DNA from: a virus | IMG/VR virus record: IMGVR_UViG_3300027749_003742 | Location: 1-60,982 of that record | Strand: one strand, 5' to 3' | Length of the DNA stretch: 60,982 nucleotides | Shown: positions 49,570 through 55,319 of the stretch, piece by piece | Layout: each line of letters opens with the position of its first letter | How positions within the stretch are numbered: position 1 is the first letter of the stretch | Notes under the pieces: model-generated | Told to the model about the DNA's origin: nothing | Databases searched by the model: none | The model's input: only the letters and a program-made list of their open reading frames with translations | Program-made: the position numbers and the translations under genes

Positions 49570-50160
49570 ATGAAAAATATATTAGGATTTCTTTTTATTT
49601 CTTTTGGTGTTATGGTAGCGTTGAAAGAAGAATACCATTGTAAAAATTACAGTGAGGTCTTTTCAAAAATGACGAATAGTGGGAGTTCTTCTGAATCAAC
49701 TCCTTCGGTTGAGGACCAAGTTGTTTATATCTCAGGTTTGGGGGATTTTGACCAATCCGATTTAGAAACGGCCTCAAAGGCTATTACTGAAGTATACGGT
49801 CTTAAATGTGAAATAATTAATCCAACAAGTACCTCAGATATTTTATATAATGAGAAGGGTAAGTTAGACGCAAAAATATGTCATCAACAATTAAATCCGA
49901 AAAATAAAACGGTTTATGTGACAAATGAATATGTAATGTCTGATGGGATAATTGTTTGTGGGGCAACAACATTTTATGGTAATTTTATTATTGTTAGTGA
50001 TAATTTTAATAATCACGTAAGAAATACTACACTTCATGAAATGGCACACACTTTTGGTCTTGGTCATTGTGATAATCAATGTATATTAGGTCATATTAAA
50101 CTTGGCGAACCTAACGGTAAATTTTGTAACGACTGTAAAATAAAACTTGGATTAAAATGA
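49570..50160 (+). CDS. Archaemetzincin-like zinc metallopeptidase, membrane-anchored or exported
   Basis: I chose the ATG at 49570 because it starts a hydrophobic segment (I-L-G-F-L-F-I-S-F-G-V-M-V) and lies just after a promoter. Zinc ligands appear in H-E-M-A-H-T-F-G-L-G-H (H156, H160, H166). Four cysteines follow, C167, C171 and C186-x2-C189, the arrangement of archaemetzincins, which bind a second zinc there. The family cleaves small peptides. The protein has 196 residues, and the next gene overlaps it by 4 nt. Confidence 0.8.
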   Translation: MKNILGFLFISFGVMVALKEEYHCKNYSEVFSKMTNSGSSSESTPSVEDQVVYISGLGDFDQSDLETASKAITEVYGLKCEIINPTSTSDILYNEKGKLDAKICHQQLNPKNKTVYVTNEYVMSDGIIVCGATTFYGNFIIVSDNFNNHVRNTTLHEMAHTFGLGHCDNQCILGHIKLGEPNGKFCNDCKIKLGLK

Positions 50161-50432
50161 AAACTTTTGAAGATTTAGAATTTAGACCTCATCGTATGGA
50201 TGGTGTACAATCAATTATGATGTTTGATAATGGATATGGTGTTTCTGTTATTAAAACGCCACACTCTTACGGTGGAAAAAGGGGTCGATACGAATTGGCG
50301 GTATTAGACTCAAGTGAGGCAATTACATACAACACACCTGTTACTGAAGATGTATTAGGTTACCTTTCTGAAAAAGAAGTAACAAGATACATGATAGAAG
50401 TTCAAAAATTATTAACCTTTAACTTAAAATAA
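50157..50432 (+). CDS. Small unknown protein, 91 aa
   Basis: The ATGA overlap couples it to the metallopeptidase. The sequence F-D-N-G-Y-G-V-S-V-I and Y-E-L-A-V-L resembles small phage proteins of unknown role. The host-type promoter is probably shared. Confidence 0.7.
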   Translation: MKTFEDLEFRPHRMDGVQSIMMFDNGYGVSVIKTPHSYGGKRGRYELAVLDSSEAITYNTPVTEDVLGYLSEKEVTRYMIEVQKLLTFNLK

Positions 50433-50433
50433 T

Positions 50434-50508
50434 ATGCCAGATTTCACAACCGAGATTGACATTGACCCATATGAGTATGTGTCGCAGATATGCCCAGTTT
50501 GGGATTAA
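50434..50508 (+). CDS. Very short ORF, 24 aa
   Basis: MPDFTTEIDIDPYEYVSQIC is acidic and starts 1 nt after the previous stop, followed by five more residues. It may be a truncated copy of a longer phage protein. Confidence 0.35.
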   Translation: MPDFTTEIDIDPYEYVSQICPVWD

Positions 50509-50536
50509 ATAGTAGAAACTTTAAATAATAAATAAA

Positions 50537-50761
50537 ATGACAAAAAAAGCAGAAAATTCAAATGAAACACAGAACCCCAAATTGGGTATATCTGTTGTTA
50601 TAAATCGTTTTTTAGATAAAGTGTTATTGTGGTTGATTTATCGTAGATGGAGAATGTTAGGTAAGAAAATAGATGGTAAGACATTTTTATCGTCTGATTA
50701 TGCTAAAAGACGTAAATCTTATGAGAGTTTGATGTGGGAAGTTAGGAAAAATGATTTATAA
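50537..50761 (+). CDS. Small basic protein, 74 aa
   Basis: The middle of this protein is hydrophobic and aromatic (I-S-V-V-I-N-R-F-L-D-K-V-L-L-W-L-I-Y-R-R-W) and the ends are basic. This could be an amphipathic membrane-surface helix. Function is unknown. Confidence 0.6.
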   Translation: MTKKAENSNETQNPKLGISVVINRFLDKVLLWLIYRRWRMLGKKIDGKTFLSSDYAKRRKSYESLMWEVRKNDL

Positions 50762-50819
50762 CGAACAAGTATAAATATAATAATTTTATAAAAATGTTTG
50801 ACAATTGAAGAACTTTTAC

Positions 50820-50827
50820 TACTTTTG
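50820..50827 (+). promoter_or_regulatory. Host-type promoter element TACTTTTG
   Basis: The element has TTGAAG about 18 nt upstream as a possible -33 element. It heads the small unit ending at 51026. Confidence 0.6.
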
Positions 50828-50865
50828 TAATAGTTATTAGAAAACAATTGAAAAAAATAGAATCA

Positions 50866-50970
50866 ATGAGAACAAATATTAAACATATGGTCATTATCAG
50901 TAAATCGCAATTTATGAATTGCTGGTATCCGCGTGTTTCAAGTATTGGTTCGGAATTGAGTGTAAGATAA
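50866..50970 (+). CDS. Possible 34-aa ORF within a small promoter-terminator unit
   Basis: The ORF MRTNIKHMVIISKSQF continues to S-E-L-S-V-R. The internal M-V-I-I-S-K-S-Q resembles the I-L-I-K-E-S-Q leaders. The RNA also holds the hairpin GCAATT/AATTGC (50909-50923), so it may be non-coding instead. Confidence 0.35.
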   Translation: MRTNIKHMVIISKSQFMNCWYPRVSSIGSELSVR

Positions 50971-50993
50971 AAGTTAAGTATAACATATATCTA

Positions 50994-51026
50994 AACCCCG
51001 AGCCACATAAGGTTCGGGGTTTTTTG
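50994..51026 (+). terminator. Rho-independent terminator
   Basis: The stem AACCCCGA/TCGGGGTT is followed by T6, just ahead of the tRNA array. Confidence 0.95.
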
Positions 51027-51031
51027 TTTTA

Positions 51032-51049
51032 AGTTCATTGACATATTGG
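51032..51049 (+). promoter_or_regulatory. BoxA-like leader motif
   Basis: AGTTCATTGACATATTGG is nearly the same as the motif at 58048. It resembles the antitermination BoxA seen ahead of Bacteroidota rRNA operons. It precedes tRNA-Gln. Confidence 0.5.
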
Positions 51050-51062
51050 TTTAAAAGTTTAT

Positions 51063-51146
51063 TGTCCTGTAGTGTAATTGGCAACACACCTGATTTTGGC
51101 TCAGGAATCCGAAAGGTGTATTCAGGTTCGAGTCCTGACAGGACAA
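51063..51146 (+). tRNA. tRNA-Gln: tRNA-Gln(UUG) with enlarged variable region
   Basis: The acceptor is TGTCCTG/CAGGACA, the anticodon stem CCTGA/TCAGG with loop TTTTGGC, and the T-arm TCAGG/CCTGA. The variable region has about 16 nt including CC-GAAA-GG, whereas Gln tRNAs normally have 4-5. CCA is not encoded. Confidence 0.85.
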
Positions 51147-51149
51147 CAC

Positions 51150-51224
51150 ATTGCGTGGCTCATTGGAGAAGAGTTATTTCTCATAAGGATGACCAGGTGG
51201 GTTCGACTCCCATACACGCAACGA
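51150..51224 (+). tRNA. tRNA-Met: tRNA-Met(CAU)
   Basis: The anticodon loop CTCATAA sits on a U-G-rich stem TATTT/GGATG, and the T-arm is GTGGG-TTCGACT-CCCAT. Acceptor pairing is TTGCGTG/CACGCAA, with ends uncertain by 1-3 nt. It is probably the elongator, since a second, initiator-like Met tRNA lies at 58331. Confidence 0.75.
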
Positions 51225-51257
51225 CAAAAAAAAGTTTGGTAATATAAAATAAATTAC

Positions 51258-51265
51258 TAACTTTG
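51258..51265 (+). promoter_or_regulatory. Host-type promoter element TAACTTTG
   Basis: The element lies 6 nt before tRNA-Val. Confidence 0.55.
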
Positions 51266-51271
51266 TCAAAC

Positions 51272-51343
51272 AGTTCCTTAGCTCAACGGTAGAGCACTTG
51301 TCTTACATACAAGAAGTTGCGGGTTCGATTCCCTCAGGAACTA
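51272..51343 (+). tRNA. tRNA-Val: tRNA-Val(UAC)
   Basis: The acceptor is AGTTCCT/AGGAACT, the anticodon stem CTTGT/ACAAG with loop CTTACAT, and the T-loop TTCGATT. No CCA is encoded. Confidence 0.95.
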
Positions 51344-51349
51344 CAATAA

Positions 51350-51422
51350 GGACCTCAAGCTAACTTAGTAGAAGCGTTGGACTGAAAATCCAAAGGACTT
51401 GGAGCGTAACCAAGGGGGTCCA
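51350..51422 (+). tRNA. tRNA-Phe: tRNA-Phe(GAA) with non-canonical T-loop
   Basis: The acceptor is GGACCTC/GGGGTCC, and the anticodon stem TTGGA/TCCAA has loop CTGAAAA. The T-stem CTTGG/CCAAG encloses AGCGTAA instead of TTCRANY. All helices pair. Confidence 0.8.
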
Positions 51423-51446
51423 CGGAGGCCTGAAATAACAGGACAC

Positions 51447-51498
51447 CCCCACTCCCATATGGCAGTCAGTCCGTTAACCTGATGAAGTGGGGTTTTTT
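51447..51498 (+). terminator. Terminator-like hairpin after tRNA-Phe
   Basis: The stem CCCCACT/AGTGGGG encloses a 32-nt loop and is followed by T6. Being inside the array, it may act as an attenuator or processing signal. Confidence 0.6.
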
Positions 51499-51502
51499 AA
51501 AT

Positions 51503-51577
51503 GGAGTGTATAGTGTCAGTGGTTGAGCACGTTAGTTTGTGGTACTAATAGGGTGAGTTCGAATCTCACTATACTCC
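51503..51577 (+). tRNA. tRNA-His: tRNA-His(GUG)
   Basis: The acceptor is GAGTGTA/TATACTC with the His-specific extra G at position -1 opposite C73. The anticodon stem TTAGT/ACTAA has loop TTGTGGT, and the T-arm is GTGAG/CTCAC. Confidence 0.95.
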
Positions 51578-51581
51578 CAAA

Positions 51582-51662
51582 AGTCGGGACGCTACGGTCG
51601 TAAATTCTGCAGAATGAGAAGACGAAAAGCCTAAGCACGCAGATGAGCTCGCGTTGACGACT
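51582..51662 (+). ncRNA. Putative structured RNA in the tRNA array
   Basis: Nested pairing AGTCG/CGACT (51582-51586 with 51658-51662) and ACGC/GCGT (51589-51592 with 51651-51654) closes about 80 nt. Inner helices include TCGT/ACGA and ATTCT/AGAAT. It lacks a T-arm or a plausible anticodon arm, so it is not a tRNA. T4 also has small stable RNAs of unknown role in its tRNA cluster. Confidence 0.4.
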
Positions 51663-51718
51663 ATAAAATTGGATGTGGGGTTTGTTAGTAAAACAAGTTA
51701 CTTATCAATTAATGTGTA

Positions 51719-51725
51719 TATTTAT
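51719..51725 (+). promoter_or_regulatory. TATTTAT box
   Basis: The box lies 4 nt before the start at 51730 and decides that start. Confidence 0.55.
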
Positions 51726-51729
51726 TAAT

Positions 51730-52314
51730 ATGAGAAAAGAAAAATACACCAAAGAATTGTTAGAAAAACTTGTTTCAGAATCCGAAACTTTTTCTGACTT
51801 GGTTAGGAAACTAACCTTAAAAACAAAGGTTCATGGTAACATGGTCGCCTATATAAAAAAAAAGTTGATTGAATTAGGTATTAATTTTGACCATTTTAAA
51901 GGAAGGAGTTGGTCAAAAGGTAAATCAAATTCTACGGGTACTGCGTTAACTAAAGAAGAATTTAGTGAGTTTTATTTATCTAAGAACGCAAAAAAATATA
52001 CAGGTAGTAATAATATTAAAAAATACTTGTTTAAGTTTGGTTTAAAAGAGAATAAATGTGAGGTATGTGGTATTGGCGAATATTGGAATGGGTTACCAAT
52101 CTCAAATCAATTAGACCATATTGATGGGGATAATCAGAATAACGAAATAAATAATTTACGAATTTTATGCCCTAATTGTCATAGTCAAACTAAAACTTTC
52201 GCAGGTAGAAATGTAAAAACGGAAGGCGCCCGAATGGACGAGGACACCGCCTTGAAAGCGGCTGAGTGTAAAAGCTTTGGGGGTTCGATTCCCTCGTCTT
52301 CCGCAAAAAAATAA
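51730..52314 (+). CDS. HNH homing endonuclease reading through tRNA-Ser
   Basis: I chose the ATG at 51730, 4 nt after a box. The HNH core lies at about 114-160: C-E-V-C-G-I-G-E-Y-W-N-G, N-Q-L-D-H-I-D-G-D-N-Q-N-N, L-C-P-N-C-H-S-Q-T. The frame has no stop before tRNA-Ser and runs through the whole tRNA, so its last 30 or so residues are encoded by tRNA sequence, ending at 52314. The tail is low-complexity (S-I-P-S-S-S-A-K-K). Endonuclease insertion at the tRNA 5' end explains this. Confidence 0.8.
   Translation: MRKEKYTKELLEKLVSESETFSDLVRKLTLKTKVHGNMVAYIKKKLIELGINFDHFKGRSWSKGKSNSTGTALTKEEFSEFYLSKNAKKYTGSNNIKKYLFKFGLKENKCEVCGIGEYWNGLPISNQLDHIDGDNQNNEINNLRILCPNCHSQTKTFAGRNVKTEGARMDEDTALKAAECKSFGGSIPSSSAKK
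52221..52303 (+). tRNA. tRNA-Ser: tRNA-Ser(UGA)
   Basis: This is a class II tRNA: acceptor GGAAGGC/GTCTTCC, anticodon loop CTTGAAA, a long variable arm, and T-loop TTCGATT. It lies fully inside the reading frame of the HNH gene. Confidence 0.95.
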
Positions 52315-52318
52315 AATT

Positions 52319-52741
52319 ATGAAAACAAAAGAAGAGGCAAAACTTGATTTTGAAATGACTGTCAAACGTCTTAGAGAAGAACGAGAGATTAAACGAAAGG
52401 AGTATTGGAATGATTTGAAACCCTTCAATGAACCAAACGACATTCCTGAAATCCCAAGGGTGGATGAAAAAGAGTATAAAGAGTTCTACATCCCAAGATT
52501 AATTAAGGCGGGAGCAATCCCAAAGAAAGACTTAATTCACGGTCAGGTTTATATTGGGGACCACAGGAACACAGATATTGCAAGATGGAATCAGGAAACA
52601 AACAAATTTGACCACATGAGATATAAGTTTGGTTGGATGGAAGATGACTGTAATCATTTTGAAGATGACGATGGATTTGCATTATTTGTTCCGATTAAAT
52701 TAGGAACTGAAGAAGATTGGACTAACAGATTAACAAAATAA
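52319..52741 (+). CDS. Unknown charged protein, 140 aa
   Basis: I chose the ATG at 52319 just after tRNA-Ser; the longer frame would start inside the tRNA. The first third is a charged helix (K-L-D-F-E-M-T-V-K-R-L-R-E-E-R). The rest has Y-I-G-D-H-R-N-T-D-I-A-R-W and W-M-E-D-D-C-N-H-F. It is not recognised. Confidence 0.7.
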   Translation: MKTKEEAKLDFEMTVKRLREEREIKRKEYWNDLKPFNEPNDIPEIPRVDEKEYKEFYIPRLIKAGAIPKKDLIHGQVYIGDHRNTDIARWNQETNKFDHMRYKFGWMEDDCNHFEDDDGFALFVPIKLGTEEDWTNRLTK

Positions 52742-52745
52742 AAAC

Positions 52746-52952
52746 ATGACAAAAAAAATAACTCAGTCCCTTAAAGACCAACAAATTTCAGAACCTGAAA
52801 TAATCGATTTAATTAGTTCTTACCGAAAAATGGTAAAGGCAGGAATCCTAAAAGAAAAAGGGTTTGTTAAACTTTTAATTAAACTGGGAATTGACCGACC
52901 AAGTGATAACCAATTCATCCTTGATGAGAATAAGGTATATACGCTTAAGTAA
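52746..52952 (+). CDS. Small basic protein, 68 aa
   Basis: This helical protein begins T-K-K-I-T-Q-S-L-K-D-Q and follows the previous gene by 4 nt. It lies on the plus strand between tRNAs. Function is unknown. Confidence 0.6.
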   Translation: MTKKITQSLKDQQISEPEIIDLISSYRKMVKAGILKEKGFVKLLIKLGIDRPSDNQFILDENKVYTLK

Positions 52953-52957
52953 AAAAC

Positions 52958-53030
52958 AGTCTCTTGGTGTAACGGATTAGCACCTATCGTTACGGCCGAT
53001 AAAGTTTGGGTTCGAATCCCAAGGAGACTA
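52958..53030 (+). tRNA. tRNA-Arg: tRNA-Arg(ACG)
   Basis: The acceptor is AGTCTCT/GGAGACT, the anticodon stem TATCG/CGATA with loop TTACGGC, and the T-arm TTGGG/CCCAA. A34 would normally be deaminated to inosine to read CGN. Confidence 0.95.
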
Positions 53031-53070
53031 CAACATCCGATGTGTGTTCCCGAGCTAGGTCGGGATAAAT

Positions 53071-53158
53071 GGAGAATAGAGGAGGGAAATGGTGTCCCCG
53101 ATTGTTTGCTAAACAATAACCCATTAAGTTGGGCGTGGTTCGAGTCCACTGTTCTCCG
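53071..53158 (+). tRNA. tRNA-Ser: tRNA-Ser(GCU)
   Basis: This is a class II tRNA: acceptor GGAGAAT/GTTCTCC, anticodon stem ATTGT/ACAAT with loop TTGCTAA, variable arm with CCCA/TGGG, and T-loop TTCGAGT. A hairpin TCCCGA/TCGGGA lies just upstream. Confidence 0.95.
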
Positions 53159-53165
53159 CAACAAT

Positions 53166-53238
53166 GGTTCTGTAGTTCAATTGGAAGAACAAAGTCCTTC
53201 TAAGGATGGTCAAGTGGGTTCGAATCCCTCCAGAATCA
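53166..53238 (+). tRNA. tRNA-Arg: tRNA-Arg(UCU), second copy with weak anticodon stem
   Basis: The acceptor GGTTCTG/CAGAATC, D-stem GTTC/GAAC and T-arm GTGGG/CCCTC are normal. By position the anticodon loop is CTTCTAA. The anticodon stem AAGTC/GGATG pairs at only three of five positions, so isotype and function are less certain. Confidence 0.7.
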
Positions 53239-53248
53239 CTAAAATAAA

Positions 53249-53320
53249 CGGGGTGTAGTCTTGAGGAGAGACGCTTGGTTTGGGACCAAGAGGCGGCGGG
53301 TTCGACTCCCGCCACCCCGA
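53249..53320 (+). tRNA. tRNA-Pro: tRNA-Pro(UGG)
   Basis: The acceptor is CGGGGTG/CACCCCG, the anticodon stem CTTGG/CCAAG with loop TTTGGGA, and the T-arm GCGGG/CCCGC. Confidence 0.95.
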
Positions 53321-53363
53321 CAAAAAATTTAGTAAAACAGAACGATATATACCAAAAAATGGT

Positions 53364-53371
53364 TACTTTTG
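53364..53371 (+). promoter_or_regulatory. Host-type promoter element TACTTTTG
   Basis: The element lies 18 nt before tRNA-Ile(GAU). Confidence 0.5.
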
Positions 53372-53389
53372 TTCAATAAAACTAAACAT

Positions 53390-53462
53390 TGTGATGTGTC
53401 CGAGCGGCTTAGGAACTATCCTGATACGATAGTCTACGTGGGTTCGAGTCCCACCGTCACAA
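53390..53462 (+). tRNA. tRNA-Ile: tRNA-Ile(GAU)
   Basis: The acceptor is TGTGATG/CGTCACA, the anticodon stem CTATC/GATAG with loop CTGATAC, and the T-arm GTGGG/CCCAC. Confidence 0.92.
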
Positions 53463-53489
53463 CCTTGGGTCGTTTTTGTACTTTAATGA

Positions 53490-53496
53490 TATTTAT
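53490..53496 (+). promoter_or_regulatory. TATTTAT box
   Basis: The box lies 15 nt before the start at 53512. Confidence 0.5.
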
Positions 53497-53511
53497 TATT
53501 AAAGTACAATT

Positions 53512-54156
53512 ATGGCAAGAAAAGAAAAAAAATATCATTACATTTACAAGACCACAAATATTAAAAATGGAAAATATTATATCGGAATGCACAGTACTGA
53601 TAATCTTGAAGATGGTTATATGGGGTCTGGTAAAAGATTGAGACGTTCTTTGAAGAAATACGGTAAACAAAATTTTAAGTCTGAAATCTTGGAATTTTTA
53701 CCAAATAGGGTATCTTTAATCGAAAAAGAAAAAGAATTGATAAATGAGAAACTATTAAAAGATTCATTATCAATGAATATTAAAAAGGGTGGTGAAGGTG
53801 GTTTTGTTAACAACGAACATAAAATTAAATTTATTAATGAGGCGGTAAAGATGTTTAACATTAATAAGGAGAAAATGGTTGAGAGGAAAAAATGGTTGTG
53901 GGATAATGATAAAGAATGGCGTGATAATTTTAGTAAAAAACTAAGTAATAGTAAAATAGGTAATATCAGTTGGACTGGATTACATCATACTGAAGAAACA
54001 AAAAGAAAAATATCGAAAAAAAATTCAATAAATCAAAAAGGTGAAAACAATTCCCAATTTGGGACTCGTTGGGTTACAAATGGAAAAGAGAATACAAAAA
54101 TTAAAAAAGAAGAAACAATTCCTAATGGATGGAGATTGGGAAGAAAATTGATATAG
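53512..54156 (+). CDS. GIY-YIG homing endonuclease (Seg-like) with NUMOD3-type motif
   Basis: The GIY-YIG domain occupies residues about 8-95: H-Y-I-Y-K-T-T-N, K-Y-Y-I-G-M-H-S-T, G-S-G-K-R-L-R-R-S, and the catalytic Glu in L-I-E-K-E-K-E-L. C-terminal DNA-binding repeats follow (S-K-K-L-S-N-S-K-I-G, H-H-T-E-E-T-K-R-K-I-S). It lies between tRNA-Ile and a damaged tRNA-like sequence, typical of homing insertion in tRNA arrays. Confidence 0.9.
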   Translation: MARKEKKYHYIYKTTNIKNGKYYIGMHSTDNLEDGYMGSGKRLRRSLKKYGKQNFKSEILEFLPNRVSLIEKEKELINEKLLKDSLSMNIKKGGEGGFVNNEHKIKFINEAVKMFNINKEKMVERKKWLWDNDKEWRDNFSKKLSNSKIGNISWTGLHHTEETKRKISKKNSINQKGENNSQFGTRWVTNGKENTKIKKEETIPNGWRLGRKLI

Positions 54157-54230
54157 AATGTAAGTCTATGGTGAAACGGTTTATCGTCTATGTATACAAA
54201 ACCAAGGTTTCAGCTTCAAATCCTGATTAC
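54157..54230 (+). pseudogene. Degenerate tRNA-like sequence
   Basis: A T-arm TCAGC-TTCAAAT-CCTGA is clear (54210-54226). Only four acceptor pairs (GTAA/TTAC) remain, and no 5-bp anticodon stem with a 7-nt loop can be drawn. It directly follows the GIY-YIG stop, so insertion may have removed its 5' part. Its 3' end touches tRNA-Lys. Confidence 0.5.
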
Positions 54231-54301
54231 TCCTTCATAGCTTACTGGTAAAGCTTACGACTTTTAATCGTAAGACCCAAGTTCGATTCTTGGTGGGGGA
54301 A
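54231..54301 (+). tRNA. tRNA-Lys: tRNA-Lys(UUU)
   Basis: The acceptor is TCCTTCA/TGGGGGA, the anticodon stem TACGA/TCGTA with loop CTTTTAA, and the T-arm CCAAG/CTTGG. Confidence 0.93.
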
Positions 54302-54305
54302 CAAT

Positions 54306-54377
54306 GGTCACATGGCCGAGTGGCTTAGGTGATGGTCTGCAAAACCATCCACGTAGGTTCGAATCCTACTGTGACCT
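54306..54377 (+). tRNA. tRNA-Cys: tRNA-Cys(GCA)
   Basis: The acceptor is GGTCACA/TGTGACC with discriminator T (U73, Cys-specific), the anticodon stem ATGGT/ACCAT with loop CTGCAAA, and the T-arm GTAGG/CCTAC. Confidence 0.95.
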
Positions 54378-54388
54378 CAAACAAATAC

Positions 54389-54461
54389 GCGTCTTTGGTG
54401 TAACGGCTTAGCATAAGTGACTCCAAATCTCTTGGTCAGGGTTCGAATCCCTGGGGACGCG
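54389..54461 (+). tRNA. tRNA-Trp: tRNA-Trp(CCA)
   Basis: The acceptor is GCGTCTT/GGGACGC with discriminator G, the anticodon loop CTCCAAA on stem AGTGA/TCTCT, and the T-arm CAGGG/CCCTG. Confidence 0.92.
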
Positions 54462-54469
54462 CAATTATT

Positions 54470-54541
54470 GGCTTGGTAGCTCAGAGGAAGAGCATTCGTT
54501 TGTTAAGCGAGAGGTCGGGATATTTTAATTCCTCCAATCCG
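54470..54541 (+). tRNA. tRNA-Asn: tRNA-Asn(GUU) with degenerate T-loop
   Basis: The acceptor GGCTTGG/CCAATCC has one mismatch. The D-stem is GCTC/GAGC, and the anticodon stem TTCGT/GCGAG has loop TTGTTAA. The T-stem GGGAT/TTCCT encloses ATTTTAA in place of TTCRANY. Confidence 0.8.
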
Positions 54542-54583
54542 TAATTATTTTAAGAAAAATGTTGTGGGTATTAAAATTAGTTG

Positions 54584-54591
54584 TATATTTG
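54584..54591 (+). promoter_or_regulatory. Host-type promoter element TATATTTG
   Basis: The element lies 27 nt before the start at 54619. Confidence 0.55.
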
Positions 54592-54618
54592 TAAAACAAA
54601 CAAACTAAAACATATACC

Positions 54619-55065
54619 ATGACAAACACAATCATCAACGTAACAACAGGAACATTAGCAGGAGATACTTTCTACGGAAACTTTAACACTACCATCAAAG
54701 GTAAAAGAGAATCTGTTATGGTGTCTAACCATATCAAGGATTTGAATAAAGAATACGAATTCCGTATCGCAAACAAATGTCAGGCAGGATTTATTAATAT
54801 CCACGACACTAAAGGAACTGCGGAAGGAGTTATCCGTGGGTACAGTAAGAACTCATTGGCTAACATTCAAGTTAAGAATGAGTTCGGTCATTGGGTGAAC
54901 GTATACACCACCAAAGGTGGTAAATGGTACTCAATTGACAAAGGGTTCATGGATGTATTGACTGTTGGGACAATGAGAGAGTCTTTCCCTGTTATGTGTG
55001 ACATGGAAATTTGGACTAAATTTGGAGCAAAAACTTGGGCGGACAAGGCGTTCGTCCAAAATTAA
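54619..55065 (+). CDS. Unknown protein inside the tRNA array, 148 aa
   Basis: This soluble beta-rich protein contains T-I-K-G-K-R-E-S-V-M-V-S-N-H and W-V-N-V-Y-T-T-K-G-G-K-W. It has its own host-type promoter and higher codon-use bias toward C-ending codons than its neighbours (many AAC and TAC), which suggests strong expression. Function is unknown. Confidence 0.75.
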   Translation: MTNTIINVTTGTLAGDTFYGNFNTTIKGKRESVMVSNHIKDLNKEYEFRIANKCQAGFINIHDTKGTAEGVIRGYSKNSLANIQVKNEFGHWVNVYTTKGGKWYSIDKGFMDVLTVGTMRESFPVMCDMEIWTKFGAKTWADKAFVQN

Positions 55066-55071
55066 AAAAAT

Positions 55072-55159
55072 AGTCAGGTGGCGGAATTGGTTAGACGTAA
55101 CCAATAGGAAAGCAATCAGCAACAACTGGTTTACACAGGTTCGAATCCTGTCCTGACTA
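55072..55159 (+). tRNA. Atypical tRNA-like gene (Leu-like D-arm), anticodon unclear
   Basis: The acceptor AGTCAGG/CCTGACT and T-arm ACAGG-TTCGAAT-CCTGT are perfect, and the start TGGCGGAATTGG is Leu-like. The middle instead forms an 8-bp hairpin ATTGGTTA/TAACCAAT and a second hairpin AATCAG/CTGGTT with loop CAACAA. No standard 7-nt anticodon loop can be drawn. The length (88 nt) is normal for class II. Confidence 0.6.
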
Positions 55160-55164
55160 CAAGT

Positions 55165-55228
55165 AGCCCGAAGTACAAGGGACCGAAGATGGAGATTACA
55201 GACATAGGTTGAAATAAAAAATACCTTC
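55165..55228 (+). ncRNA. Putative structured spacer RNA between two tRNA-like genes
   Basis: CCCGAAG pairs with CTTCGGG about 55 nt downstream. ATTAC and ACATAG segments inside can pair with CTATGT and GTAAT just beyond. No ORF or tRNA fits. The stretch ends at the terminator-like hairpin 55283-55319. Confidence 0.35.
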
Positions 55229-55282
55229 GGGTACATCTATGTAATGGCGTGGACGCTCCCCGAATCGTGGGTCGGCATAGTT

Positions 55283-55319
55283 TGTGTGTTCTAGGGGTAT
55301 TTGAAAAACACACATTTTT
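55283..55319 (+). terminator. Terminator-like hairpin
   Basis: TGTGTGTT/AACACACA is followed by T5, ending at the base before the next tRNA-like gene. Confidence 0.7.

Noticed and set aside
51582-51662. Hammerhead ribozyme reading of the structured RNA
   Set aside because: CAGATGA and CGAAA fragments are present, but the core U of CUGANGA is missing and the order and stems do not fit.
53166-53238. Amber-suppressor tRNA (anticodon CUA)
   Set aside because: Counting positions from the D- and T-arms places UCU, not CUA, at 34-36, and the CUA reading would leave almost no anticodon stem.
52820-53670. Several reverse-strand ORFs across the tRNA genes
   Set aside because: They read through multiple well-formed tRNAs and share only tRNA-derived peptides such as G-L-E-P-R and R-T-H-L-T.
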